Assembly (NCBI GenBank): GCA_910579225.1
Contig: CAJTTI010000009.1
Span: forward strand, 52,381 to 116,380
Length of the DNA: 64,000 nt
DNA from: an uncultured Lachnospiraceae bacterium
GTDB lineage: Bacteria; Bacillota; Clostridia; Lachnospirales; Lachnospiraceae
Reading direction: 5' to 3'
How positions within the stretch are numbered: the first letter of the stretch is position 1; each line of letters begins with the position of its first letter. This document shows, in pieces, positions 49,583-58,947 of the stretch. The position numbers and the translations under genes were made by a program. A model generated the notes under the pieces. That model saw nothing but the letters and a program-made list of their open reading frames with translations. It was not told the DNA's origin and did not search any database.

Positions 49583-50320
49583 TTACGTTTTTTCTTTTAT
49601 AATCTGTGGCGGCCAGTCCGGAATACCTCCCTCCGTAATCGCATGAAACATCCGCTCCTTTGCTCCCGGACAGGCACGTTGGATCTGGCCGACAAGTTCC
49701 TTGGCATATGCCCTTTTTGTCTTCCCATCCACCGGGCAGTCACTCTTCATCACAGGAATCTGGTATTTATTGCAGAAGCCTTTCACCTGTGCTTCCTCCA
49801 CCAGCATCAGCGGACGCAGTACCGTAAGACGTGTATCTTCAAACCATGTCACTGGCGGAAATGCATAAAACTGCCCCTGAAAAATCAGGGACAAAAGCAT
49901 TGTCTCCACAAAATCATCTTTATGATGGGCATATGCAATCTTGTTGCATCCTATCCGAAGCACCTCTTTCACCAGCGCCCCTTTACGCATATTCGCACAG
50001 AGGGCACAGGGATTCTTTTCCTGTCTCTCCTCCAACACAATCTGACCAATCTGTGTGTGTACCACGGACAGTTCCGTATGGAGCTCCTCACAAAATGTTC
50101 GAATCTGCATATCATCTACATTTCCGAACCCCAGATCCACCCGGACCGCACAGACTTCAAAGTGCTTCGGATAGAATACAGAAAGCTCTTTCATCGCCCG
50201 GAGAAGCGTCAGACTGTCTTTTCCTCCGGAGAGTCCCACGGCAATCCGGTCCCCTTCATCAATCATCCCATATTTCTCTATGGCCTGCCTTACCAGACTC
50301 AACAATTTTTGTAATTTCAA
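49583..50320 (-). CDS. TtcA-like PP-loop ATPase (tRNA 2-thiocytidine family)
   Basis: The 245-residue protein has the PP-loop GLSGGKDSLTLL (about 29-40) and the cysteines of TtcA-type enzymes, CALC (about 105 and 108) and SDCPVD (about 195), which should bind an iron-sulfur cluster. It probably thiolates a cytidine or related base of tRNA. Start choice is uncertain: a TTG giving MKLQKLLSL matches the usual start of homologues and clears the upstream gene, whereas a TTG 33 bases earlier overlaps it. It lies 16 bp after the channel gene. Confidence 0.82.
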   Translation of the reverse strand: MKLQKLLSLVRQAIEKYGMIDEGDRIAVGLSGGKDSLTLLRAMKELSVFYPKHFEVCAVRVDLGFGNVDDMQIRTFCEELHTELSVVHTQIGQIVLEERQEKNPCALCANMRKGALVKEVLRIGCNKIAYAHHKDDFVETMLLSLIFQGQFYAFPPVTWFEDTRLTVLRPLMLVEEAQVKGFCNKYQIPVMKSDCPVDGKTKRAYAKELVGQIQRACPGAKERMFHAITEGGIPDWPPQIIKEKT

Positions 50321-50336
50321 TTTCTTTTCCCGCAAA

Positions 50337-51914
50337 CTATGATAAAAATGCAAAAATACTTCCCATCAGTTCCCATGCAGCATCCCGCTCCCGCCGCTGC
50401 TCCTCTGTCAGCTCCTCATAAAGACACAGCATCGGGTGCTGTCTTGCTTCATCGTCCCGGAAAGGGCCATAGTGCCAGTTATAAAAAAGATAGAACCGAA
50501 GCCACCGCATATGGTCCAGCTTGCGATACATCTCCTTTGCTGCTTCTTGCCGCGTTGTCCTGCAGTATTTGTCATAAGCTTTCTTGACTGCAGAAGCAGT
50601 AAGCTTTGTGATCGTCTCGTCCTCAAGAAGGATTCGGGTCTTCATCAGCAGATGATCGGCCGCCACAATCTTGGACTGCCGGTGAAGATCATCCAGTTCA
50701 TCCCAACTGCGCGTCGGATAGGAAACGGACTTTCGGAACAATTCATTGATCATAATCGCCGCCTGATTCAACTCGGTTCGAATGATCTGCTGAGATGTAT
50801 AGATCTCTTCGTTGGTCCCGAAGTATGATACACCTGGCGCCTTCCGGCTGCTCCGAAGATCAATGCGGCCAGGAACCCGGTAATATTTGTTCAATGTCCA
50901 GAAGATACTCCAGCCCTCCTGCTCATCATCCTCGCAGATAATGATGCGGTCTGCCCGCTCCAGGATCAAGTGATTCTCCGCCCAAGTTTCTTTATGAAAG
51001 ATCAGAGAATCTCCTGCCTCGGATTCCTCATTCAGAGAAAACACCTCGCCCAGGTGTTCATGGATTGCAAGAAACTGCCAGGCATCACCGAAGATGTGAT
51101 ATGCCACATGCTGCTCCGTGGAAATGATGTTGGTCAGGATCGCCCGCTCCAGAATGCTGGACCCATAGTTCCCGAATCCAATAAGTACAATGGTATTTTC
51201 ATGACGGCATAAAGGTTTTGAGCGCCAATATTGTCTGGCACAACATTCATAGCTGTGAAAAAAATTAATATTTCCAGACAGCTTATCCTGCCCATTGGTC
51301 GTTCGCGCATAGACCTCCACTGGTAGCTCATGCAGATTGATCGCCCGACTGTTTACGCCGATATCATTTTCCTTCATCAGGAAAATCCTGCATTTTGTCC
51401 CGATGTTTTTTTTCTTTGCAACAATCTTATGAAGTGAAGCACTCAGATAAATACAATGATAATCCGGAATCTCACTCTGAGCGCTTTTCTTCTCTCCGTA
51501 GATAATCAGTGCGTTCGGATCTTCTTTATAAATATTGGCCGCCAACGTATTGGATTCCACTCCGCAATCCGCAAAATAATACCAGTTTTTCTGCCGTTGC
51601 AGACTGAGCAGAAAAAAAGGCAGACCTTCGCTGGTGAGAAAAGACACCACTGCTCCAAACAAAGTTACCATAATGCCCGCAGACAAAAAGAGAAATACCG
51701 CCCCCACAAGATGTCCCATAGGCGTCACTGGCACCAGATCTCCGTATCCTACCGTAGACAGAGTCACCAGCGAATACCAGAACGCATCTCCAAAAGTCCG
51801 GATCACCGCATTGTTGCTGGTGGATTCCGAACAGTACAGGAGGATCAGAAGACCCAGATAGACCAGCACGGTCGTCAGGATCAAAGACAGATAGATACGC
51901 TTTCTCGTTTTCAT
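50337..51914 (-). CDS. Two-helix potassium channel with RCK domain and RyR-like C-terminus
   Basis: The 525-residue protein has two membrane helices (about 8-30 and 66-90) around the selectivity filter TVGYGDL (54-60). The cytoplasmic part contains a second Rossmann-like nucleotide-binding fold (VLIGFGNYGSS, about 243-252), as in RCK-regulated channels. The final 80 residues (DHMRWLRF, then GPFRDD, then HPMLC) resemble the ryanodine-receptor repeat (RyR) domain found in some bacterial proteins. The channel should gate potassium in response to a ligand bound by these domains. Its own promoter lies upstream. Confidence 0.88.
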   Translation of the reverse strand: MKTRKRIYLSLILTTVLVYLGLLILLYCSESTSNNAVIRTFGDAFWYSLVTLSTVGYGDLVPVTPMGHLVGAVFLFLSAGIMVTLFGAVVSFLTSEGLPFFLLSLQRQKNWYYFADCGVESNTLAANIYKEDPNALIIYGEKKSAQSEIPDYHCIYLSASLHKIVAKKKNIGTKCRIFLMKENDIGVNSRAINLHELPVEVYARTTNGQDKLSGNINFFHSYECCARQYWRSKPLCRHENTIVLIGFGNYGSSILERAILTNIISTEQHVAYHIFGDAWQFLAIHEHLGEVFSLNEESEAGDSLIFHKETWAENHLILERADRIIICEDDEQEGWSIFWTLNKYYRVPGRIDLRSSRKAPGVSYFGTNEEIYTSQQIIRTELNQAAIMINELFRKSVSYPTRSWDELDDLHRQSKIVAADHLLMKTRILLEDETITKLTASAVKKAYDKYCRTTRQEAAKEMYRKLDHMRWLRFYLFYNWHYGPFRDDEARQHPMLCLYEELTEEQRRERDAAWELMGSIFAFLS

Positions 51915-52011
51915 AATATCTGCTACTTCCTTTTCGATGTTTCTTTCAGTCGATAACCGATTCGGTCAGACAGCTTGCAAAGCTTGCGAACATAGAACCA
52001 GATTCCATATC

Positions 52012-52040
52012 AGTATAAGCAAAAATGAACCATTTAGCAA
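52012..52040 (-). promoter_or_regulatory. Promoter of the channel-TtcA unit
   Basis: TTGCTA (52040-52035), a 17-bp spacer and TATACT (52017-52012) on the minus strand, about 100 bp upstream of the channel ATG. Confidence 0.65.
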
Positions 52041-52068
52041 GCGATTGCATCCAATTACACACCATATT

Positions 52069-54294
52069 CTACAACATTGTGTCATCCCCAAGCATCTCCG
52101 TCAGGCTCAGTTTCCCTATCGTTCTCCAGCCAAGGACATATGCCAGTGCCACAGACCCCAGAATCATAAGCCAGAAGGAAGCGATGGGACGTAACGGAGC
52201 CTCGGCCAGGAATTCTTCCGCGCCAAGATAAGAAAGTTTCAGCATGTATCCCGTAGAAAGGACAGACAGAGGCAGAGTAATCAGCGCCGGGCGACCTGCC
52301 AGAACCAGCGCTTCAATGCAGAACATCTTCCGGATTCCCCCAGGCGTCAGTCCAATAGACAGATAGCGGGCAATTTCACGTCTCCTCTGGCGCACAAAAC
52401 CCAAGGTATTGGAAAATACATTGCCGATCCCGATAACAGCCAGCAAGATACAAAAACCGCCGAAAATCACCTTCATCCCCTGAATCTGCCGGTCGTTGAT
52501 CTCTCGTTCCTGGATTCGGTTCTCACTCTCTGCAGCCCAGTTCCTTGCCGTAATCTCTTCTACCTTGCGCTGCAGGTCCTCCAGTTCTTCCGGCGTCATC
52601 CCTTCCTTTCCAAGGATACGAATAAAGGTATCTTTTTCTACTCCACCAATCTGATTTTCAATCTCCTTCCAGAGGGATACCGGAAGAAAATGTACCAGTT
52701 CATACAGGTTCAGACTTGCATATTCTTCCCGCAGAACCGGAACTTCTTCTGTATAACCCAGAACCGGAATCTCTACTGTCTGTTCTTTCCCGCTGTATGG
52801 AAACAGTACGCGAACAGATGCTTCCGCTTTTATATAGGGCAGCTCCCGGCGGTGCCGGAAGTCCGGATCCGTCACATCGCTGATCTGGTTGCGCAAGACC
52901 ATCCCCGTCAACCGGGGTGCGACACCAATCTGCTCACAGTAAGCGAGAAAACTGTCATCATCCAATATAACAAGAGGGGCATCGACCAGCCAGCCGCTTC
53001 CCATCTCCATGGCCTCTTCCGGAGAAGCATGGGAAAATCCTCCCAGTCCTCTCATCTCTTCGCTCATCTCTTCTTCCGAGACAAGGCATTTTGCCATCGC
53101 TTTCTGATACACCACAGCGCTTCTCACTCCGGAAAGATTCTGAATCTCTTCTGTCTCCGAAAAGGAAACGATCCCGGCATCTCTTACTATAACCATAAGG
53201 TCCCACACATTCTGATATCGCTCAAAATATGTCTCTCTGGTACTGATTTCTGACAAGACAAAAAAACTCTGCATAATTGTAAAAGCCAGAAAAGAAAAAG
53301 TCAGAGACAACGAAGCCGTCCGAAGCGCCCTTCTCTGGGCTTTCAGTGCATTTCCGGCCAACTCCCCCTCCGCACCGAAAAAAAAGGCGAGTACCGGGGA
53401 ATTCCTTTTGCGTTTCAGTTGCAGTTCCCCTGTATTTTTGATCGCCTCCAGAGGGGTCAGCCTGCTCAAAGTCCTAGCCGGCAGCCAGGCGGAAATCCAG
53501 ATAGTAATTAGCGTGACGAACAAGGTCATCCCAAAGACCAGCGGATGATATCCAAAGACAGCCGAATGCCGCCCGGGGATATCACTTCCCAGCAGGAGAT
53601 TGGACAGGTGAAGAACTCCCATACCGGATACAATCCCCAGCAGATTTCCTGCCGTCACCGGCAAAGCGCAGAGCATGGCCGCTTCCTGCAGAAGACAGGT
53701 CCGGACCTGCCTGGGCGTGGCGCCGATGCTGGAGAAAATGCCAAACTGATGGAGCCTTGCATTCATGGACACCGCAAAGGAATTGTGTATGACCACAATA
53801 AGGGAACAAGCCGCCAACCCCATGATCAGCAGGAACATAGGAAGTAAAAGCCTCGGCGCCGGATCTTCCGGATCCCGAACCAGATACAAAGCCAGAAGCC
53901 CGTAGTGATAAGTAATCGCATCGGGAGAAAGCCCCGCCCGCTCAGCGATCCTGGGAGTATCTTCCAGCACATCCCTCATATGATGAAAATATAAATCAAT
54001 GACCACATCCCTGTTTTCTGCTTCTGTTTCTGTTTCTTTTTCATTCACTGCTGCTTCTTTTATAGCAGGATAATTTCGGATCATTTCCAAAGCTTCTGCA
54101 TCCACTTCCCCCACAATCCGGCTCTGCCATCCGCCCTCTTCCAGCTCGATCCGTTCCACCTCATATTTCCATAAATTATAGAACAGACAGCACAAAAAAG
54201 ACAAAAGTAAAGCAGAGATCAGTGCCGCAATCCGAATGGATAAGCCAAAGGAACGGTTGTTTTTCAAATAACCGGCCAGATACTCTTTCCACAT
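52069..54294 (-). CDS. FtsX/MacB-type ABC transporter permease
   Basis: The 741-residue protein has two FtsX-type units, each with several membrane helices, and large extracytoplasmic loops (about residues 45-150 and 400-620). The FtsX core motif occurs twice (for example NARLHQFGIFSSIGATPRQVR). Such permeases export peptides or lipids, or sense antimicrobial peptides. The start ATG at 54294 is eight bases after GGAGG; an ATG two codons earlier is only two bases from it. It is coupled to the ATPase gene upstream. Confidence 0.85.
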   Translation of the reverse strand: MWKEYLAGYLKNNRSFGLSIRIAALISALLLSFLCCLFYNLWKYEVERIELEEGGWQSRIVGEVDAEALEMIRNYPAIKEAAVNEKETETEAENRDVVIDLYFHHMRDVLEDTPRIAERAGLSPDAITYHYGLLALYLVRDPEDPAPRLLLPMFLLIMGLAACSLIVVIHNSFAVSMNARLHQFGIFSSIGATPRQVRTCLLQEAAMLCALPVTAGNLLGIVSGMGVLHLSNLLLGSDIPGRHSAVFGYHPLVFGMTLFVTLITIWISAWLPARTLSRLTPLEAIKNTGELQLKRKRNSPVLAFFFGAEGELAGNALKAQRRALRTASLSLTFSFLAFTIMQSFFVLSEISTRETYFERYQNVWDLMVIVRDAGIVSFSETEEIQNLSGVRSAVVYQKAMAKCLVSEEEMSEEMRGLGGFSHASPEEAMEMGSGWLVDAPLVILDDDSFLAYCEQIGVAPRLTGMVLRNQISDVTDPDFRHRRELPYIKAEASVRVLFPYSGKEQTVEIPVLGYTEEVPVLREEYASLNLYELVHFLPVSLWKEIENQIGGVEKDTFIRILGKEGMTPEELEDLQRKVEEITARNWAAESENRIQEREINDRQIQGMKVIFGGFCILLAVIGIGNVFSNTLGFVRQRRREIARYLSIGLTPGGIRKMFCIEALVLAGRPALITLPLSVLSTGYMLKLSYLGAEEFLAEAPLRPIASFWLMILGSVALAYVLGWRTIGKLSLTEMLGDDTML

Positions 54295-54299
54295 ATCCA

Positions 54300-54980
54300 T
54301 TACCTCCGCCGCTCGTCGCCGATGATGCGCCCGTCTTCCAGAGTGAGGATCCGCTCTGCTTCCAGCGCCACGTTCTCATCGTGGGTAATGATCAGGATAG
54401 TCTGCCCCAGATTGCGGTGGGATAACTTCAGCATGTCCAGAACCTCTCTGGTATTTTTCTGATCCAGATTGCCGGTGGGTTCATCCGCCAGAAGCAGTGC
54501 CGGACGATAGATCAGAGAACGGGCAATGGCCACCCGCTGCTGCTGTCCGCCGGATAACTGATTCGGCATCGCTTCCAGCCGGTCGGCAATGCCAAGGGAT
54601 GCGACCACTTTTTCAAAATATTCCTGGCTTGGCTTTTTCTTGTCCAGGGCCAGGGGCATAAGGATATTTTTCCGCACCGTAAGGGTAGGAATCAGGTTGT
54701 AAAACTGATACACCAGTCCTACTTTTCTGCGCCGGAAAATTGCCGCCTGGGTCTGATTGAGACCGGACAGGTCCATTCCGTCTACGATCACCTTCCCGTC
54801 TGTAGGCCGGTCCACACTGCCCAGAATGTGCAAAAGGGTGGATTTTCCGGAGCCGGACGCCCCCACGACGGCCACAAATTCCCCCTTTTCTATGGACAGA
54901 TCGATCCCGTCAAGGGCCGTCACCTGGCTGCCGCCCAGGCCGTATACTTTCCGGACCCCTTCACATCTTAGTATCTCCAT
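54300..54980 (-). CDS. ABC transporter ATP-binding protein (MacB/LolD type)
   Basis: The 226-residue ATPase has Walker A (GASGSGKST), the signature LSGGQQQRVAIARSL, Walker B (LLLADEPTGNLDQKN) and an H-loop TH. The GNLDQKN run is typical of the MacB/LolD/FtsE-like class that works with FtsX permeases, as encoded immediately downstream. I chose the ATG at 54980, eight bases after AAAGGAG; the frame extends 132 bp upstream across its promoter. Confidence 0.92.
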   Translation of the reverse strand: MEILRCEGVRKVYGLGGSQVTALDGIDLSIEKGEFVAVVGASGSGKSTLLHILGSVDRPTDGKVIVDGMDLSGLNQTQAAIFRRRKVGLVYQFYNLIPTLTVRKNILMPLALDKKKPSQEYFEKVVASLGIADRLEAMPNQLSGGQQQRVAIARSLIYRPALLLADEPTGNLDQKNTREVLDMLKLSHRNLGQTILIITHDENVALEAERILTLEDGRIIGDERRR

Positions 54981-55059
54981 GCTGCTGTCTCCTTTCCTCT
55001 GCCGGTCTGTGCTATATTTTTTATGAAACACAAACCATTCTTCCGTTTTCCTGTATTCC

Positions 55060-55093
55060 ATTATACCAGACGAAAATGACAGTTCGGTGACAG
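55060..55093 (-). promoter_or_regulatory. ABC promoter with direct-repeat regulator site
   Basis: On the minus strand CTGTCA is repeated with an 11-bp period (55093-55088 and 55082-55077). A TATAAT with an upstream TG (55065-55060) lies one helical turn from the nearer copy, and the -35 position (ACCGAA) is poor. This is a typical layout for activation by an OmpR-type response regulator; such a gene lies about 2 kb upstream. Confidence 0.6.
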
Positions 55094-55118
55094 GACCTTC
55101 TATAATATCCATTTGCTT

Positions 55119-55804
55119 TTACAGAATCCTTATAATCTGTTCATATAAGCAGCTGCTTCTCTCCCAATGGAATGTTTTATTAATATGCATATGCCCGAAG
55201 AGCCACTCCTTGTACGCAACCGTCTGCTTAATCTCCTGTAAATAATCCGTCAGCCGGTCTTTTTGATAGAAACCAGCTCCGCCGTCCATCTGCTTAAGCA
55301 ATGAAGTATATGGACTGTGCGTTATTATGTAATCTACTTTATGATTCTGCTTTTCCAGATTCTTCAAGCCCTCATTCATCTCTTCTTCGTTTGGAAGCTC
55401 TCTTTCCCACCAACTTATATGGTTGATCCTGTATAAAGCAAATGGATCTTTGTCCAATCTTTTCTTCTTCTTTTTAAAATTCGGATCATCAGGCTCTAAT
55501 ATGCCGGCGGATATATCATGACTGCTGGCGCCGCCAAAAGCAAAAAATGACTTGTCGGCAATATGGAATACCTGCCCCCGCATCAGATGAATAACCGACG
55601 GACGAATAAAATGTACATTTCCTCCCTGCCATGTTTCTGCTGGATAAGAATCAAGTCTCTGATGGTTTTCGTGATTTCCATCCACAAACACTGTGGTGAA
55701 CGGTTTCTCTTCCAGCAAATTGTCATTTCTTTTTGTTCCGGAAAAATATCTGTTGAAAACCTTGCCGGGTTTCCATGTATATCACCTGTGACCCAAACTG
55801 CCAT
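55119..55804 (-). pseudogene. Broken calcineurin-like metallophosphoesterase
   Basis: The N-terminal half of a metallophosphoesterase is present in one frame (VWVTGDIHGNPARFSTDIFPEQKEM) and the rest in another (TVFVDGNHENHQRL onwards, to about 55119). Between them roughly 35 codons that should include the second metal motif GDxGG are missing, and the frame is shifted. What remains includes GDIHG, GNHEN and GHMHIN. A downstream ATG leaves a 199-residue frame, but it lacks half the metal site and is unlikely to be active. It lies between the sensor kinase and ABC genes. Confidence 0.8.
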
Positions 55805-55828
55805 CTCCATTCCCCCTTATCTGCTTTC

Positions 55829-57028
55829 TTAAATATTCGAGTAAAACCGGATCTCAAAACAGGCGCCGCCCTCCGGCCTGTTTTTTGCCCGTATTGTTCC
55901 GTTCTGGCGTTCCATGATTTCCTTCGCCAGAGCCAGTCCAATGCCGATCCCGCCCTCTTTCGCATCCTGTCCCCGATAGAACCGTTCAAACAGGTGCGGC
56001 AGATCTTCTTTTGCAAAGCCTTTTCCTTCATCCCATATAAGGATTTCCGTATACAGCGGGTTTTGGGCGTAAAAACAGTGAATCGTCCCGCCAGCCGCAT
56101 GCTCCATGCAGTTTTTCATCAGGTTTATGACAGCCTCCATGGTCCACTCCAGATCCGCTGTGACCGCCAGCTCCCCCAGCTCCGGAATCTCGGCAGAAAT
56201 GCCAGCGTCTGCAAAGAGCTCACTCAGGTTATCCGCTGCCAGCACCAGCAGTGTAAAAACATCCACTTTGTCCTTCCGGAAAACCAATGTCCCGGAATCC
56301 AGCCGGGACAGCAAAAGAAGCGCTTCTTCCAGGCGGAACAAGCGGGAAAGCTGCTTCTGAATCTGTCCAAGGTGGTGTCTTTGATACTGGCTGTCCGGAT
56401 TCTGCTCCATCATCTGAACAGACAGGGAGACGGCAGTCAACGGTGTTTTAACCTGGTGCGCAATGTTGGACAGGTTTTTTGCAAAATCATTTTTTACCTG
56501 TACGGCCGCATCCCGGGTCTCATAAAGCCCGGTCACCGTCTTATAAATCTCATCTTCCAGTCGGGCAAAATCATCCTCCCCGGAAGACGAGAAGACTGCG
56601 GCTTTTCCCAGATTGACCTGCTCCAGGTACCCGGTCAGAGCCTGAATGCGCATGGCCTCCTTTTGGTTCCGGTACCAAAAAGTGACAGCGAAGAGCGCGC
56701 CTCCCAAAAAGAATCCGACTGCAGTACAGAACGCATTCTGTCTGTAAGACAAAGCTGCAAGATCCTGCTGCCGGTATCCAAACTCCGACAATCCATCCCC
56801 CTTTTCCACATGGTTCCCATCGCCGGAAGTATATTCTTTGAGGACAGAAGAAATGATGCGGTCCGCTTCCGGCTCCTGTTCCAGCACTTCTGTGCAGACC
56901 GCATTCAAAAGCGCATACGTGTGCCGGCTGTCATGCCTGGAAACCAAAAGGGCTGTAACCACACAGGACAGCAGACTTACAGACAGCACAAATCCCAACG
57001 TAACCAGTATCTCTTTTCGGCCGTTCAC
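55829..57028 (-). CDS. Sensor histidine kinase
   Basis: The 399-residue protein has a first membrane helix (about 8-30), an extracytoplasmic domain of about 70 residues, a second helix (about 100-119), a linker and a kinase core. His191 is in SNIAHQVKTPLTA, and the ATP-binding region contains NLMKNCMEH and GIGIGLALAKEI. It should phosphorylate the response regulator whose gene overlaps its start by four bases. The sensory loop is larger than in BceS-type intramembrane sensors. Confidence 0.9.
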   Translation of the reverse strand: MNGRKEILVTLGFVLSVSLLSCVVTALLVSRHDSRHTYALLNAVCTEVLEQEPEADRIISSVLKEYTSGDGNHVEKGDGLSEFGYRQQDLAALSYRQNAFCTAVGFFLGGALFAVTFWYRNQKEAMRIQALTGYLEQVNLGKAAVFSSSGEDDFARLEDEIYKTVTGLYETRDAAVQVKNDFAKNLSNIAHQVKTPLTAVSLSVQMMEQNPDSQYQRHHLGQIQKQLSRLFRLEEALLLLSRLDSGTLVFRKDKVDVFTLLVLAADNLSELFADAGISAEIPELGELAVTADLEWTMEAVINLMKNCMEHAAGGTIHCFYAQNPLYTEILIWDEGKGFAKEDLPHLFERFYRGQDAKEGGIGIGLALAKEIMERQNGTIRAKNRPEGGACFEIRFYSNI

Positions 57029-57738
57029 TTTGTATCCTCCATCCGGTATCCCACACTTCGGATTGTCTTCAGGCAGGCCGGCTGATTCAGCTTGTCCCGC
57101 AGACGCTTCAAAGTGACGGTCAGGGTATTGTCATTCACATAGCTGCCGTTCACATCCCACACCTGCTCTAGGATCTTTTCTCTGGTGACCGTCCTGCCTT
57201 TATTCTGCATCAGATACAAAAGCAGCTCATATTCCGCTGCACTTAGAGGAATCTCTTCCCGTCCGCATTCCGGCGCAGATGCAGAACCGCTTTTTACTTG
57301 CACCAAATCGCAGAATACCATTCTCCGGTTCCGATCCACGTGGATCCCGTCACAGGACAGATACCGCTGCTCCCCGCTGCCTGCCCTTCGAAGCAGCGCC
57401 TGGATCCGCGAATGCAGCACTTCCAGTGCAAAGGGCTTTACCACATAATCGTCTGCACCGCTTTGAAAACCGGAGACAATATCCTCAGAATCTCCCCGTA
57501 CGGTCAGAAAGATAACCGGCAGCTCTCTCCATCTGCTTCGGATCCACTGACACAGACGGTCTCCCCGGCCGTCCGGCATATTCCAGTCCAGAAGAACGCA
57601 CGCCGGCACCTGCGCCTCCAGCATCTGTCTCGCCTGGGCAAGCGTGCTGCCAACGGTCACCCGGAATCCCTTCTGTTCTAAATATTCTTTGACTGCTGAT
57701 GCGATATCCGGATCGTCTTCCACATAATATAACTCCAT
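57025..57738 (-). CDS. OmpR-family response regulator
   Basis: The 237-residue protein has a receiver domain with the phosphoacceptor Asp51 in LLDWNMPDG and the conserved lysine in VVKPF, and a C-terminal winged helix-turn-helix (VNDNTLTVTLKRLRDKL). It pairs with the kinase overlapping its end and probably controls the ABC transporter downstream, whose promoter has CTGTCA direct repeats with an 11-bp period. Confidence 0.92.
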   Translation of the reverse strand: MELYYVEDDPDIASAVKEYLEQKGFRVTVGSTLAQARQMLEAQVPACVLLDWNMPDGRGDRLCQWIRSRWRELPVIFLTVRGDSEDIVSGFQSGADDYVVKPFALEVLHSRIQALLRRAGSGEQRYLSCDGIHVDRNRRMVFCDLVQVKSGSASAPECGREEIPLSAAEYELLLYLMQNKGRTVTREKILEQVWDVNGSYVNDNTLTVTLKRLRDKLNQPACLKTIRSVGYRMEDTK

Positions 57739-57813
57739 CCTAATTTGTCCCTGCCTTTTCTTGCTGTCACTGATTCTGCCAGAAAAAAGTTTGAAAATCT
57801 TTTCTGACCGGCC

Positions 57814-58404
57814 TTATTCTGCCGTCGGATAGCGATGCCGGTCCGCTTCCGTGACCTTCCGCACCACACGGCAGGGATTGCCCACGGCGATCACATCAGA
57901 GGGAATATCCCGGTTTACCACACTGCCGGCACCGATGATCGTCCGGTCTCCGATGGTCACACCGGGCAGAACGCTTACATTGGCCCCGATCCACACATCG
58001 TTCCCCACTTTGATGGGCAGCGCGATTTCCAGCCCTTCTGCCCGCTGCTCTGGATCGATGGCATGCCCTGCGGTGGAAAATACACAGTTCGGCGCAATAA
58101 ATACATTGTCTCCAAAGGTCACTTTTGCGCCATCCAGAATCATACAGTTGTGATTCGTATAAAAATTATTTCCCACAGAAATATGAAATCCATAATCACA
58201 GTAAAAAGGTGCGGTCACCACCAGATCTCCCCGGATCTCGCCCAGTATTTTGTGCAGAAGTTCCTTCTGTCGGATGCTGTCTGACGGTCTCAGATTGTTA
58301 AATTCATAACAAAGATCCGCACATTTGATGCGGGCTTTTACAATCTCTTCATCATAATTGGCGTCATACAGATAACCTGCCTGTGCTTTTTCCCATTCTG
58401 TCAT
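57814..58404 (-). CDS. Maltose/galactoside O-acetyltransferase family protein
   Basis: The 196-residue protein is a left-handed beta-helix acetyltransferase with isoleucine-patch hexapeptide repeats (VGNDVWIGANVSVLPGVTIGD) and the family N-terminus (MTEWEKAQAGYLYDANYDEEI). The catalytic histidine lies in STAGHAID. It transfers acetyl groups from acetyl-CoA to sugars such as maltose or galactosides. The ATG at 58404 follows AGAGGA. The frame continues 51 bp upstream without a ribosome site. Confidence 0.9.
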   Translation of the reverse strand: MTEWEKAQAGYLYDANYDEEIVKARIKCADLCYEFNNLRPSDSIRQKELLHKILGEIRGDLVVTAPFYCDYGFHISVGNNFYTNHNCMILDGAKVTFGDNVFIAPNCVFSTAGHAIDPEQRAEGLEIALPIKVGNDVWIGANVSVLPGVTIGDRTIIGAGSVVNRDIPSDVIAVGNPCRVVRKVTEADRHRYPTAE

Positions 58405-58483
58405 ATGTTGTTTCCTCTCTTTTCTTTCTTTGGAAGCTCCCGAACCCTTTCGCACTGACGAGTATCAGCTATTTCATTGCATA

Positions 58484-58885
58484 TCAAAAAATCTCGGTCT
58501 CTTTTACACAGTTTAACTTGATCTCTTCCACCAGTGCCTGCAGTGCGTCGATCACACGGGGCCGGATGTCTCCGCCCACAAGGACCCGCATCATATCGTC
58601 TCCCACCTGCAGTTCCCCCTGATTCAGCCATACCCTTGCATAGTAAATGCCCGGCATCTCCTTTGCCATTTCGACTGCTTTTTGTACTTTCTGCTCATCA
58701 TAGGACAATATAAGCCCTGCAACCGGCGGCAGCTCCTTCTCCCCCTGACGGACGCTGGCTTTTGCCGTCTGTCTTACCACCCCGTTATGAAACAGATACA
58801 TACCGCAGGATGCCGCATTTTTGTCTTCTTTGGCTTCCTGAAGCCACTGATCCATGGATGGTGCTTTTTCTTTTTTCCCGCTCAT
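58484..58885 (-). CDS. MoaE-like protein
   Basis: The 133-residue protein resembles the large subunit of molybdopterin synthase: a small alpha/beta-hammerhead with RQTAKASVRQG and conserved end VEEIKLNCVKETEIF. No moaD, moaA or molybdoenzyme gene is nearby, so it may act elsewhere or have a different role. A lysine expected at the MoaE active site cannot be assigned with certainty. AGGAGG precedes the ATG. Confidence 0.6.
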   Translation of the reverse strand: MSGKKEKAPSMDQWLQEAKEDKNAASCGMYLFHNGVVRQTAKASVRQGEKELPPVAGLILSYDEQKVQKAVEMAKEMPGIYYARVWLNQGELQVGDDMMRVLVGGDIRPRVIDALQALVEEIKLNCVKETEIF

Positions 58886-58947
58886 CTTTTCCTCCTTCTG
58901 ATGGTCGTATTTATCAAAACCATTGTCCTTAAGTATATCACAAATCT

